Assembly (NCBI GenBank): GCA_019454145.1
Contig: CP075366.1
Location: 2,273,564-2,337,563, forward strand
Direction of reading: 5' to 3'
Length of the DNA stretch: 64,000 nucleotides
DNA from: Fimbriimonadaceae bacterium
Lineage (GTDB): Bacteria; Armatimonadota; Fimbriimonadia; Fimbriimonadales; Fimbriimonadaceae
Part shown: positions 50,811 to 59,418 of the stretch, piece by piece
Position numbering within the stretch: position 1 is the stretch's first letter
How the letters are laid out: each line of letters opens with the position of its first letter
Notes under the pieces: model-generated
Seen by the model: only the letters and a program-made list of their open reading frames with translations
The model's database searches: none
Told to the model about the DNA's origin: nothing
Translations under genes and position numbers: made by a program

Positions 50811-52238
50811 ATGAAGTTAGCGATTATCTTAGATTCATCGGCTCGACCTAAATACCTGCAAATTACGGAGCAAATCCGCTCAGCAATTTTGGCGAGACAG
50901 GTTCTAAGTGGAGAATTACTGCCTCCAGTTAGGGAATTGGCTCATCAACTTTCTGTAGGAAGGATGACGGTTTCCCGAGCGTATTCCGAACTTGAACAGC
51001 TTGGGTTTATTAAATCAACAATTGGCTCTGGCTCGGTGGTTTGCGAACCATCAGGATCAGAGTTTGGTCGCCCAATTTTAAAAAGTTCAGAAGAACGAGG
51101 CCCTTTTAGTTCTTACGAGCACACAGTTTCAAAGTCTGGAATTCGATCGCTCGCCACCGCAGTGCCAGACCCCATGCTATTTTTCGGCGATGAGCTAGTG
51201 ACTTATCTTGCAGAGTTAAGAGACTGCGATCCGTGGATGTTTTATTCAGGTGAAACTTTGGGCCATGCTGAGTTAGGCTCAGCAATACAATCGATCATGT
51301 CAGAAAAAGATTGTTCAGTGCCATTAAGTCAAATAGTTGTTACTTCCGGTTTGGAAAACTCTATCCAAGCAGCTATTCTAACGCTCACGAAGCCTGAGGA
51401 AATTATTTTTGTCCAAGACCCTTTACACATGAACAAGCCAGCCGAACTAGCACAATTTATCGGTCGTCGCATAGTCAACATACGATCAGAATTCGAAGGA
51501 TTTGATTTAAATAATTTGGAGACGGCAATCAAACGGACGAAACCCAGAATGTTTATTCTAAGTGGGGGAATCACTACACCATTTGGTAAGCGGTTGGATG
51601 AGAAGCAAATTCAATTGATGCTTGAATTAGCTGAAAAGTATGATTTCTACCTTTTGGAGCTTGATACCTTGGGCTGGCTATATTTTGAGGGTGCAAAGCC
51701 GAAAACGCTCTATCAGTGCGACAAATTTGATCGTGTGATTTATTGCGGCAGTATCGACCATATGCTTACAGCAGGCATAAGAACTGGATGGATTTGTTGT
51801 CCATCTGATGTCGTTTTCAGATTAGAAAAGTACTTGCTAATGAGCCAAGTAAGTGGCTCCCCTTTTATCCAGTTGGCACTCGGAAGATATATTCAGGCAG
51901 GAAAGTTAGATGCGCATTGCAAGCGGACTCTGCCAGAGTACAGATTGCGCAGAGATACTATGCACCGAGTGATTTCGTCTTCTTTCCCTCATGAGTGTAA
52001 GTGGAGCCGTCCAGAGGGGGGCTTAACCTTTTGGATACAAATGCCCGCCCAAGTTAATACCCGCATCTTAGCCCAGAAGGCTCTGGGCAACGGAGTCATG
52101 TTCTGCCCAGGTTTCCGAGTCTCCAATCAACGAGATGCTGATCAATACCTTAGGTTAGGTTTTGGCTTACTTAAAACTGAAGCAATACAACACGCTGTTA
52201 AGAAAATAGGCGATATAATATCCCTATCTCTCAACTAA
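50811..52238 (+). CDS. MocR/PdxR-like regulator lacking the PLP lysine
   Basis: A 475-residue protein: GntR winged helix-turn-helix (about 10-75, with LPPVRELAHQLSVGRMTVSRAY) fused to an aminotransferase class I-like domain (about 110-470). In working MocR proteins a Lys in a GTFSKxLAPG-type motif binds pyridoxal phosphate; here residues 313-319 read GSIDHML, with His317 at the Lys position. The preceding DDY-type motif is also altered (LELDTLGW), while the C-terminal RLGF stretch remains. It therefore probably binds no PLP as a Schiff base, or binds something else. Adjacent genes give no clear target. Confidence 0.8.
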   Translation: MKLAIILDSSARPKYLQITEQIRSAILARQVLSGELLPPVRELAHQLSVGRMTVSRAYSELEQLGFIKSTIGSGSVVCEPSGSEFGRPILKSSEERGPFSSYEHTVSKSGIRSLATAVPDPMLFFGDELVTYLAELRDCDPWMFYSGETLGHAELGSAIQSIMSEKDCSVPLSQIVVTSGLENSIQAAILTLTKPEEIIFVQDPLHMNKPAELAQFIGRRIVNIRSEFEGFDLNNLETAIKRTKPRMFILSGGITTPFGKRLDEKQIQLMLELAEKYDFYLLELDTLGWLYFEGAKPKTLYQCDKFDRVIYCGSIDHMLTAGIRTGWICCPSDVVFRLEKYLLMSQVSGSPFIQLALGRYIQAGKLDAHCKRTLPEYRLRRDTMHRVISSSFPHECKWSRPEGGLTFWIQMPAQVNTRILAQKALGNGVMFCPGFRVSNQRDADQYLRLGFGLLKTEAIQHAVKKIGDIISLSLN

Positions 52239-52239
52239 T

Positions 52240-52503
52240 TCACTTATCCAAAGTCATTGGCTTTTCATACGGTTTGTGATAGCCAAGTTCTCGGGCACGC
52301 TCTTCCATCCCGAAAGGAGATTCCAACTTCGCGTTTTTTTGCAACAGCTCGGCGCGTTCTGATTCGATCTTGCGAGTTTTGGCAACCTTTTCAGCGTATT
52401 CAGCCTTTTGAGATTGCAGCTGCTGCCAGGGAGCGCGAGAAAAAAATGCTCCGGTCGTGATCGCGAGCGCGAGTGTGAGAAGAACGATGGTGGGTCGTTT
52501 CAT
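52240..52503 (-). CDS. FtsB/DivIC-like septum protein
   Basis: An 87-residue single-pass membrane protein: transmembrane segment at about residues 6-20, a coiled coil (about 30-65), then a C-terminal GMEERARELGYHKPYE segment like the RxELGYVxPGE motif of FtsB, FtsL and DivIC septum initiators. The ATG at 52503 is preferred over 52512. It follows pyruvate kinase on the same strand by 42 bases. Confidence 0.68.
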   Translation of the reverse strand: MKRPTIVLLTLALAITTGAFFSRAPWQQLQSQKAEYAEKVAKTRKIESERAELLQKNAKLESPFGMEERARELGYHKPYEKPMTLDK

Positions 52504-52545
52504 GTTAGCCATCCTTAGCCGAATGGATTTTACACGATTTATTGC

Positions 52546-53925
52546 CTACACGTTCACTACTTGGATTAAGTTGGTGTTGCCTGGCTGCCCAACTGGCACG
52601 CCAGCCGTGATCACCACTTGATCCCCCACTTTGAAAAGCTTCCGTCGGAGGAACGCATTAACGGTGGAACGGATGGCATCGTCCGTGTTCAGAGGTGCGT
52701 CAACTAAAAGTGACTGGACGCCTCTTGAAACCGAAAGTTGGCGCTGCACCCGGTCAGACCAACAAGCACAAAGTATGGGTTGAACCGGGCGATACTTGCT
52801 GACCATTCGAGGGGTCATTCCGCTCGCACTGGTGGTTAAGATTGCTTTGGCTTTGATTCCGCGAGCGATGTTAACTGCGGATTCCGCTACCACATCGGTG
52901 GTGTGGCTGGAAAAGTCATCTTTGAACTTAGCTTTAACATGATCTTCTGTGACCATCGCAATTTTCGCCATGATTCGCACGCTTTCAATGGGGTATTCGC
53001 CGCTTGCAGTTTCTCCGCTGAGCATTACCGCATCGGTTCCATCCAAAATTGCGTTCGCAACATCCGATGCTTCTGCCCGAGTGGGGCGTGAGGCAGAAAC
53101 CATGCTTTCCAGCATCTGTGTGGCAGTGATAACCGGAACCGCTTGCGAGTTGCACTTATGAATAATCCGCTTTTGAGCCGCCGGAACGTCTTCAATCTCC
53201 ATTTGAAGGCCAAGATCACCACGCGCGACCATGATAACATCGCTGAGTTTAATGATCGCATCAATCTCTTTCAGAGCTTCTTTGGTTTCAATCTTTGCGA
53301 CGAGCTTAACAGAAGGGTCAATGCGGTCAACAATCTGGCGAAGTTCGCGCATATCAGCAGAAGTCCGAACGTAGCTCAGAGCAATGTAATCACACCCCGC
53401 TGCAATCGCCTGGGTGATGTCGCCTAAATCTTTCGTCGTCAACGCGGGAATATCGAATGAGCGTCCGACAATGGTGACGCCTTGCTTGGATTTCACAGTG
53501 CCGCCCGCAGTGATTTTTGCTTCAAACGTATCGCCTTCGCCGCTTGTGAGTTTGAGCTCGCATTGACCATCTCCAAGCAATATGCGGTCACCTTTTTTCA
53601 TGCTATGAACTAACTCAGGCGAAGCAACGGGAAGATCCACATTAGCTAGACCGATAGTAATTTTTTCTCCGGTAGCGAAAGTGCGAACATCGCCTTCAAG
53701 CTTCGCCAACCGAGTTTTCGGCCCTTGTAGGTCAGCCATGATGCCGACCGGCGATAAATCTGGTGATTCGGCCCGAATCCATTCAATAAATTTGCGTTTA
53801 GATTCCCAATCGCCGTGGGAGCAGTTCAACCGGGCGAGATTCATGCCTTCTTTGATCAAGCTGGCGATCATTTCTTGAGATTCGACCGCCGGGCCAAGGG
53901 TGCAAACGATTTTTGTGTGCCGCAT
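52546..53925 (-). CDS. pyk: Pyruvate kinase
   Basis: A 459-residue glycolytic enzyme converting PEP and ADP to pyruvate and ATP. The N-terminal MRHTKIVCTLGPA, the active-site IMVARGDLGLQMEIEDVP (about residue 230), the Lys-containing KLVAKIETKEALKEID (about 205) and TQMLESMVSASRPTRAEASDVANA (split at about 265) are all typical. The C-terminal effector domain is complete. It lacks the extra PEP-utiliser domain of some Gram-positive forms. Confidence 0.98.
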   Translation of the reverse strand: MRHTKIVCTLGPAVESQEMIASLIKEGMNLARLNCSHGDWESKRKFIEWIRAESPDLSPVGIMADLQGPKTRLAKLEGDVRTFATGEKITIGLANVDLPVASPELVHSMKKGDRILLGDGQCELKLTSGEGDTFEAKITAGGTVKSKQGVTIVGRSFDIPALTTKDLGDITQAIAAGCDYIALSYVRTSADMRELRQIVDRIDPSVKLVAKIETKEALKEIDAIIKLSDVIMVARGDLGLQMEIEDVPAAQKRIIHKCNSQAVPVITATQMLESMVSASRPTRAEASDVANAILDGTDAVMLSGETASGEYPIESVRIMAKIAMVTEDHVKAKFKDDFSSHTTDVVAESAVNIARGIKAKAILTTSASGMTPRMVSKYRPVQPILCACWSDRVQRQLSVSRGVQSLLVDAPLNTDDAIRSTVNAFLRRKLFKVGDQVVITAGVPVGQPGNTNLIQVVNV

Positions 53926-53979
53926 GAGATTCGCTCAGGTTCGATTATCGGGACGCATAGCTCTGGGCGAAAGGTGTCA

Positions 53980-54537
53980 CTACCCAGTCTTTAACAATCG
54001 GTTCCAATACATTGTTGTCACGCGGCTCATATCGGCGAGTGTGGCGACAACAAGAAAGCCCTTTCCGCGCGGTGTGCATTTTGCAACAGTTGCCTGCACT
54101 TCAAGTTCGTGACCCTCCTCTTGAAGGATCAATTCTATGCTCTCACCAAGATCAATAGCCTTTGAAAGTTCCACTGCGATGGCGGTTTGTCCCGCACCAA
54201 TAGCGAATCCTTTATACTTGTAATAACTCTTTTTTATCTGAACCTGGTGGCGGGAGTTAAGGAAGTTTAAGTCGTACTCAATACGGGTACTCGAAGTGCC
54301 GCTGACAACCTGGAGCCACGCTTTATCTTTTTCGCCTTTCTCAATTTCGCATTTGCAAATGAGGTAGTCGCCATTGGAGAATCCTTCGACGATCTGGGCA
54401 CCTTTGATAGGAACGAGGTGTAGTTCCTCGCCCTTGATAACGGCGCAAAGTGGTTCTCCTTGAATCACTTTTGCCGTCAGGACTCTCCCATCTTCAACCG
54501 ATGTAAGCCTAACCCGTCTCCCTTTTAACCGATCCAT
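53980..54537 (-). CDS. PilZ-like protein with degenerate c-di-GMP motif
   Basis: A 185-residue soluble protein whose two beta-barrel halves resemble YcgR/PilZ proteins: the C-terminal half has the IELILQEEGHELEVQATVAKC and TPRGKGFLVVATLADMSRV strand order and a terminal RLL helix. The RxxxR and D/NxSxxG c-di-GMP-binding motifs are not conserved (SRHQVQI and AVELSKA stand in their place). It may be a non-binding PilZ-fold protein. It is divergent from the YbjN-like gene. Confidence 0.5.
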   Translation of the reverse strand: MDRLKGRRVRLTSVEDGRVLTAKVIQGEPLCAVIKGEELHLVPIKGAQIVEGFSNGDYLICKCEIEKGEKDKAWLQVVSGTSSTRIEYDLNFLNSRHQVQIKKSYYKYKGFAIGAGQTAIAVELSKAIDLGESIELILQEEGHELEVQATVAKCTPRGKGFLVVATLADMSRVTTMYWNRLLKTG

Positions 54538-54581
54538 CTCTTAACAGATGTATATCTCCCCAAAAGATTATTGGCACGCTA

Positions 54582-54605
54582 TTCTTGCGCCTATACCCGC
54601 AAGAA
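54582..54605. promoter_or_regulatory. Perfect 8-bp hairpin in a divergent promoter region
   Basis: TTCTTGCG (54582-54589) pairs with CGCAAGAA (54598-54605) around an 8-base loop. It lies between the divergent PilZ-like and YbjN-like genes. It could be an operator for either; no T-run follows. Confidence 0.35.
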
Positions 54606-54674
54606 AACTTTTCCACAACATTTTCTTGTGCTCATTTTGAAGGCTTTCGTCGTCGTAAGTGATAGAGTAAAGAA

Positions 54675-55199
54675 ATGAGAATGATTTTGGCCTTAACGTT
54701 ACTTTTGGGATGCCTCACAGGGCTAAACGCCTTTCAGGATACTGCGCCGATTAAAAACCCGAGTACTGAGTCTTCTGGTCAGATTGTTACATCTCTCACA
54801 GAGCTAGAAATTCGAGAAATTTTGGCAGCCGTTCCATTTAAAGGCGAAAAAATCACGATTCAAGAAGAAAAAGATAGCGAAGGCTTGATGGCGTATTACG
54901 TTTATGACGACAAATCCATTCTCTGCGCACTCTACCAATATTCCGATACCGAAGGCGGTCCGGTAACAAGCCTTGGCCTTTCGGTTGGCAACCGTCTTGC
55001 CCGAGCCGCAGATATGCGGAAGATCAACGAATGGAATGCTTCACGCCGATATGTCAAAGCTTATGTGGATCGCGAAGGTGATGCGATGCTCAGCGCTGAT
55101 TTATTGCTAACGACTGGCGTCACCAAAGTCACGGTGAAAGAATGGGTGCGGATGTTTGGCGAGTTTTCTCACGAATTCACTACGTTTCTCAAAAACTAG
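54675..55199 (+). CDS. Exported YbjN-like protein
   Basis: A 174-residue protein with a signal peptide (residues 1-20, ending NAFQD). The C-terminal half matches the YbjN/type III-chaperone-like family: KINEWNASRRYVKAYVDREGDAMLSADLLLTTGVT (split around residues 115-150), with the classical NxWN and DLxL motifs. YbjN proteins affect motility and biofilm in enterobacteria by an unknown mechanism. Weak ribosome site AGTAAAGAA. Confidence 0.75.
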   Translation: MRMILALTLLLGCLTGLNAFQDTAPIKNPSTESSGQIVTSLTELEIREILAAVPFKGEKITIQEEKDSEGLMAYYVYDDKSILCALYQYSDTEGGPVTSLGLSVGNRLARAADMRKINEWNASRRYVKAYVDREGDAMLSADLLLTTGVTKVTVKEWVRMFGEFSHEFTTFLKN

Positions 55200-55230
55200 C
55201 TGAGTTCATTTTGTGATAGCAGGATAGAAT

Positions 55231-55254
55231 CCGGTCAATGCTCAAATTGACCGG
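55231..55254 (+). promoter_or_regulatory. Hairpin holding the start codon of the DUF4434 gene
   Basis: CCGGTCAAT (55231-55239) pairs perfectly over 9 bp with ATTGACCGG (55246-55254). The ATG at 55238-55240 starts inside the 5' arm, so folding would hide it. As DNA it is also a palindrome sharing TTGACCGG with the site at 7321. Confidence 0.5.
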
Positions 55255-56167
55255 AACTTTTATAGACGAGATCACCCACGATATTCCGAGTCAAAACTGG
55301 GGCGAAACAGAGTGGCGTCGCGAATTTAAGCTGTACAAGCAAATCGGCATCGATACGGTCATCATTATTCGGGCGAGTTATCAGGATAAATGTATTTTCC
55401 CGGTAAAGAGCGGCGGAGATTTTCTTCCTCTCCGTGATGATCTTGCCCAAATGTTTCTGGATTTAGCGGGCGAAGTTGGCCTTGATCTCTATTGGGGTAC
55501 GTTTGATTCTGGCGTTTATTGGTATCGCAATACTTGGTGGAAAGAAGTCGAGTTTAATAAGCGGTTACTTGATGAAGTCGGTGAAAAGTATACAAGCCAT
55601 CCTGCGTTTAAAGGGTGGTATTTGTGCCACGAAACGGGGAGCAATAGTTCTCATATCATCGAACTGTTTAATTACATTGGCGGGCACTGCAAACAAATCC
55701 GAGACTTGCCCTTGCTCATCAGCCCGTTTCCGATGGGGAGCAAGCAGTTTGCACAAGGTGCAACATTTACACTAGAAGAAAGCCTCGACCATTGGGACAA
55801 GATTTTTGAAGCGACACATGAAGTCGTTGACACCTGCGCTTTCCAAGATGGGCAAATACAGTACCGAGAATTGCCAGAGTTCTTGCAAGGTGTGAAAGCT
55901 CTTGGCGATAAACACGGCATCACAATTTGGTCGAACGTAGAATCGTTTGACCGTGATATGCCGATTAAATTTCCACCAGCGGATTTCCGCTATCTGAACC
56001 TCAAAATGGAAGCGGCGAGCAAGACCGCAGAGAAGATCATCACTTTTGAATTCGCACACTTTTTGTCCCCGTTCAGCAGTTATCCTTCTGCGCATAACAT
56101 GTTCCGGCGATACTGTGAACGGCACGGACTAGATGCAGACTCGGTGATCGCGGCGGCGAGTGGGTAG
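55238..56167 (+). CDS. DUF4434-type glycoside-hydrolase-like protein
   Basis: A 309-residue TIM-barrel protein of the DUF4434 family. It starts GTFIDEITHDIPSQNWG, the usual opening, and has FKGWYLCHETG (about residue 130, with the Glu expected at the end of a barrel strand), and LLISPFPMG (about 160). It has no signal peptide, so unlike many members it seems cytoplasmic. Activity is inferred only from the fold. The start codon lies in a perfect hairpin. A GTG-started phosphopentomutase follows by 9 bases and probably shares the transcript. Confidence 0.75.
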   Translation: MLKLTGTFIDEITHDIPSQNWGETEWRREFKLYKQIGIDTVIIIRASYQDKCIFPVKSGGDFLPLRDDLAQMFLDLAGEVGLDLYWGTFDSGVYWYRNTWWKEVEFNKRLLDEVGEKYTSHPAFKGWYLCHETGSNSSHIIELFNYIGGHCKQIRDLPLLISPFPMGSKQFAQGATFTLEESLDHWDKIFEATHEVVDTCAFQDGQIQYRELPEFLQGVKALGDKHGITIWSNVESFDRDMPIKFPPADFRYLNLKMEAASKTAEKIITFEFAHFLSPFSSYPSAHNMFRRYCERHGLDADSVIAAASG

Positions 56168-56176
56168 CCTGAACCT

Positions 56177-57274
56177 GTGAAGCGCGCGATCGTTGTTGTA
56201 TTAGATGGGTGTGGGGCAGGTGCGACTCCGGATTTTGCCGAGTTCAATGATATCGCAACGGTTCACACGGTTCAAAACGTGTGGAACCACGTTGGCGGGT
56301 TTCATGCACCTAACCTAGCTCAAGTCGGCTATCTAGCGGCTTGTGGCATTGGCGATGCTCCCACCGCGAACTATGCTCGATTGCTACCGTTGAGTCGGGG
56401 CAAAGATTCAGTCACTGGTCACTGGGAAATGATGGGAGTAGTGACCGAAGTTGCCTTTCCAACTTATCCCAACGGATTTCCAAGTGACTTAGTCTCCGAG
56501 TTTGAACGTGAAATCGGTTGTTCAGTAATTGGCAACAAACCAGCCAGTGGAACAACGATCATTGCAGAACTGGGAGAAGAGCATGTTGCTACTGGTAAGC
56601 CGATTCTTTATACTTCGGCGGACTCAGTTTTTCAAATTGCCGCCCATGAGGAGGTTGTTCCGGTCGAACTACTCTATGAATGGTGTCGAATCGCGCGGCG
56701 ACTTTGTGTTGCACCTAATAACGTGCAAAGGGTGATAGCGCGACCATTTGTTGGTGGACCTGGGGCATGGCACAGAACCGAGAACCGAAAAGATTTCCCT
56801 GTCACTCCGCCTGAAAATTTAGTAGACCGCATCGCGACCAAGTTCGGGCCGGTACTTGGGATCGGCGTCGTGCCAGAACTATTCGATGGGCGAGGGTTTC
56901 AGCCGATCAAACGCACACAAAACAATGCCGAACATTGGTTGATGCTCAAGTCGAAGTTAGATGAACCGAATGCGTTTGTATTTGCGAATTTTGAAGATTT
57001 CGATATGCTTTACGGTCATCGTAGTGATCCGGTGGGATTTGCCCGGTGCCTGGAAGAATTCGACGTTTTGCTTGGTGAGCTTTTATCTATGCTTACGGCA
57101 GATGATCTGCTGATCCTGACGGCCGACCATGGAAATGATCCAACCGATGCGAGTTCAGATCATAGCCGTGAATACGTTCCGTGCGCAGTTGTTGGGAAAG
57201 CCGAGCATCTCAGCGGAGATTTAATTGGTATGGCGCACGTTGGCGACTTGGTGTGGAAACACTTAACCAACTGA
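56177..57274 (+). CDS. deoB: Phosphopentomutase DeoB
   Basis: A 365-residue alkaline-phosphatase-superfamily mutase that interconverts (deoxy)ribose 1- and 5-phosphate in nucleoside use. The metal-binding N-terminus [14 protein letters not shown] (residues 6-19), [13 protein letters not shown] (about 75-87), and the C-terminal ADHGNDPT and DHSREYVP motifs are all present. It is slightly shorter than the usual 390-400 residues. Start is GTG. Its 3' end overlaps the DprE1-like gene by 12 bases on the opposite strand. Confidence 0.93.
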   Translation: MKRAIVVVLDGCGAGATPDFAEFNDIATVHTVQNVWNHVGGFHAPNLAQVGYLAACGIGDAPTANYARLLPLSRGKDSVTGHWEMMGVVTEVAFPTYPNGFPSDLVSEFEREIGCSVIGNKPASGTTIIAELGEEHVATGKPILYTSADSVFQIAAHEEVVPVELLYEWCRIARRLCVAPNNVQRVIARPFVGGPGAWHRTENRKDFPVTPPENLVDRIATKFGPVLGIGVVPELFDGRGFQPIKRTQNNAEHWLMLKSKLDEPNAFVFANFEDFDMLYGHRSDPVGFARCLEEFDVLLGELLSMLTADDLLILTADHGNDPTDASSDHSREYVPCAVVGKAEHLSGDLIGMAHVGDLVWKHLTN

Positions 57275-58681
57275 TCTTGGGTCAAGCAAGAGCCGTTTTG
57301 CCAAATCGCTAGTGAGGATCGCATCTGGGTCAAGTTCTAACTTAAGCCGAGCGTATTCGGCAAAGGCTTCGTCGCCGAGTGACTGTTTGAAATCCTCTGG
57401 TCGTAAGGTGCTGTCTTTTGCTAAATAAAACTTTCCGCCCGCGGCGAGCACAAGGTCATTGATTGCATGAGCGAGTTGCCAAACTCTTTCCTTGTTGGAT
57501 TTCGTGACTTTGAAATCCAAAGCCAATGAATATCCATCAACCCCGTGACTGAACAAGAACTGATCGGGAATGTGCCGCTTCATTACACCCAGAAACGACT
57601 CCAGCTTTGCCTCTTGCTGTAAGTGCAACTGCTCGGCAAATACTCGGGGCGCATGCTCTTTCGGAACGAAAGTTTGAATCTGAATAAACCCGCCGGGAAG
57701 ATATGCTTTTCGCCATCCAGGCACGTAATCTAACAGGAACGAGAATCCCACCAGGCTTTGGGGATGGGGTTTTCCATTGCCCAAAAGTTTTGCGGAAAGA
57801 TATTTGCCCCAATTCGTGAATCTCATACCTGGGCGGTTATTGAGTTTTTTGAGATATCGCCAAACGGTAGATTTCGGGAATCGCCCGAGGATCGTGTCGG
57901 GCAAATCCTGATGCTCTGGACGGAGAGATAAGGGTGCATCGGTATCGTCATCCAGATACCAAGCTGTATGGAATAATCCGCGACCCGCTTTTTCTCCCCT
58001 GGCAAAGCAGTCGATCCAACTCACCATGTAATCCGCTTGATCGTTGAACTCTTCGAATGCCGCAAATTGGGCTTGCCAATTTGGCACTGAGATTGGAAGA
58101 ACTCTAAGATCTCCGGACTGGATTTTTTTGAGTTTTAATTTGACTCGTGTAATCACGCCAAGCAATCCAGCAGAAGAAATAATTTTTGAGAATAGAGGGC
58201 TGTTCTGATTAAGAGTTCGGCGGGTTCCATTTGGGAAAACAACATCGTATTCCAGCACAAAATTCCCGATTGGGCCAGCTTGAAAGGCGTTCTTACCGTG
58301 GAGGTTCATTCCTAACGCACCGGCAAGAGTGGGGAACATGGTGCCGCTTACAACGGGCGGCCAATATCCATCTTCAATCACGTGGCGCCAGATTTGTTCC
58401 AAAGTCACTCCGGCCTGGCAATCAATCGTTCCCTGCGCCGAATCGAAATGGAGAATCTGGTTCATGCGAGATATATCGAGAAGAATAGTTTCGGAGCCGA
58501 TATTAGCATCACCATAACTCCGCCCTGCCCCCCGGAGCGTGACTTGTCTTCCGGATTTTCGCGCTAGCTCTATAATATCGGCGACTTCATCTTCGCTTGT
58601 TGGGCGATAAAGGTAGCTATCGGCTCCGGTAACAAGGCCAAAACCGGTGACATGAGTCATGCGGTTGAGGTCGGCGGTCAT
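57263..58681 (-). CDS. DprE1-like FAD oxidoreductase
   Basis: A 472-residue flavoprotein of the vanillyl-alcohol-oxidase fold. The FAD loop is [13 protein letters not shown] (about residues 45-57); [16 protein letters not shown] (about 125-140) and [15 protein letters not shown] match mycobacterial DprE1, which oxidises the 2'-OH of decaprenyl-phosphoryl-ribose. DVSWIDC-like [17 protein letters not shown] (about 218-234) fits other non-actinobacterial members. It is the last gene of a three-gene operon after the SDR and UbiA genes, in the order expected for the DPA pathway. The start overlaps the SDR stop (ATGA). Confidence 0.85.
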   Translation of the reverse strand: MTADLNRMTHVTGFGLVTGADSYLYRPTSEDEVADIIELARKSGRQVTLRGAGRSYGDANIGSETILLDISRMNQILHFDSAQGTIDCQAGVTLEQIWRHVIEDGYWPPVVSGTMFPTLAGALGMNLHGKNAFQAGPIGNFVLEYDVVFPNGTRRTLNQNSPLFSKIISSAGLLGVITRVKLKLKKIQSGDLRVLPISVPNWQAQFAAFEEFNDQADYMVSWIDCFARGEKAGRGLFHTAWYLDDDTDAPLSLRPEHQDLPDTILGRFPKSTVWRYLKKLNNRPGMRFTNWGKYLSAKLLGNGKPHPQSLVGFSFLLDYVPGWRKAYLPGGFIQIQTFVPKEHAPRVFAEQLHLQQEAKLESFLGVMKRHIPDQFLFSHGVDGYSLALDFKVTKSNKERVWQLAHAINDLVLAAGGKFYLAKDSTLRPEDFKQSLGDEAFAEYARLKLELDPDAILTSDLAKRLLLDPRSVG

Positions 58682-59415
58682 ATTTTGAGCCTTCGGAAGA
58701 GGAACGAGGGAATATTACGGATAATCGCGAATGCGATGAGGTGAGTAAATTTAAGATAGTGCTCACCTGTGCGATTTCGAAGACCCAGGATTTTCTCAGC
58801 GGCGGCCTCAGCAGACATCGCATTCTTTAGTTTAAGTCGCTCCGTCATTTCAGTCTGCACAGGTCCAGGTTTGATGGTAACCACATGAACACCGTATCGG
58901 CTGACTCGGTTCCGCACTGCTTCCATGTATGCGTGCAAAAACGTTTTTGATGCGTTGTAAACAGGCTGTTCCCAGCGACCTCGTTCGCCAGCGACACTGC
59001 CGATTGCAACAATTGAGCCGTGCTTTGTGCCCTGCATTCGCAAGGCGGCTTGGTTGATCCAAGCCACTGCGCCGCTGATGTTAACATCAATCATCTGCTG
59101 GTCTTTTTCGATGTTGAATTCTTGTGGCCCAACTTCCGGCATCACTCCACTGGCATAGACAAATAGGTTCAAACCAGTCAGTTTGTCGGTTGCTTCAATA
59201 AATTTATTTGGGATGGAATCGTGATCGGTGACATCTTGCACCATTGGAAAAATCCGACCTGGATAAAGCGCGGCGAGTTCTTCCAACCGGTCACCTCTAC
59301 GGGCAATGGCAACAACCAGCCCGCCTCCGTCTGCGATCTGACGAGTGATTTCCCGCCCGATCCCGGAAGATGCACCAACGACGATGGCTTTTACTCCGAT
59401 TACACTTGTTGGCAT
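58678..59415 (-). CDS. DprE2-like short-chain dehydrogenase
   Basis: A 245-residue SDR. The nucleotide motif is VVGASSGIGREI (about residues 12-23), the catalytic residues are Ser in AIGSVAGERG and Tyr/Lys in YNASK (about residues 155-159). The C-terminal ~50 residues are hydrophobic as in DprE2, which reduces the keto intermediate made by DprE1 to give decaprenyl-phosphoryl-arabinose. It lies between the UbiA-like and DprE1-like genes with a 3-base gap and a 4-base overlap. The identity rests on this context; other SDRs share the motifs. Confidence 0.8.
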   Translation of the reverse strand: MPTSVIGVKAIVVGASSGIGREITRQIADGGGLVVAIARRGDRLEELAALYPGRIFPMVQDVTDHDSIPNKFIEATDKLTGLNLFVYASGVMPEVGPQEFNIEKDQQMIDVNISGAVAWINQAALRMQGTKHGSIVAIGSVAGERGRWEQPVYNASKTFLHAYMEAVRNRVSRYGVHVVTIKPGPVQTEMTERLKLKNAMSAEAAAEKILGLRNRTGEHYLKFTHLIAFAIIRNIPSFLFRRLKI

Positions 59416-59418
59416 TTT

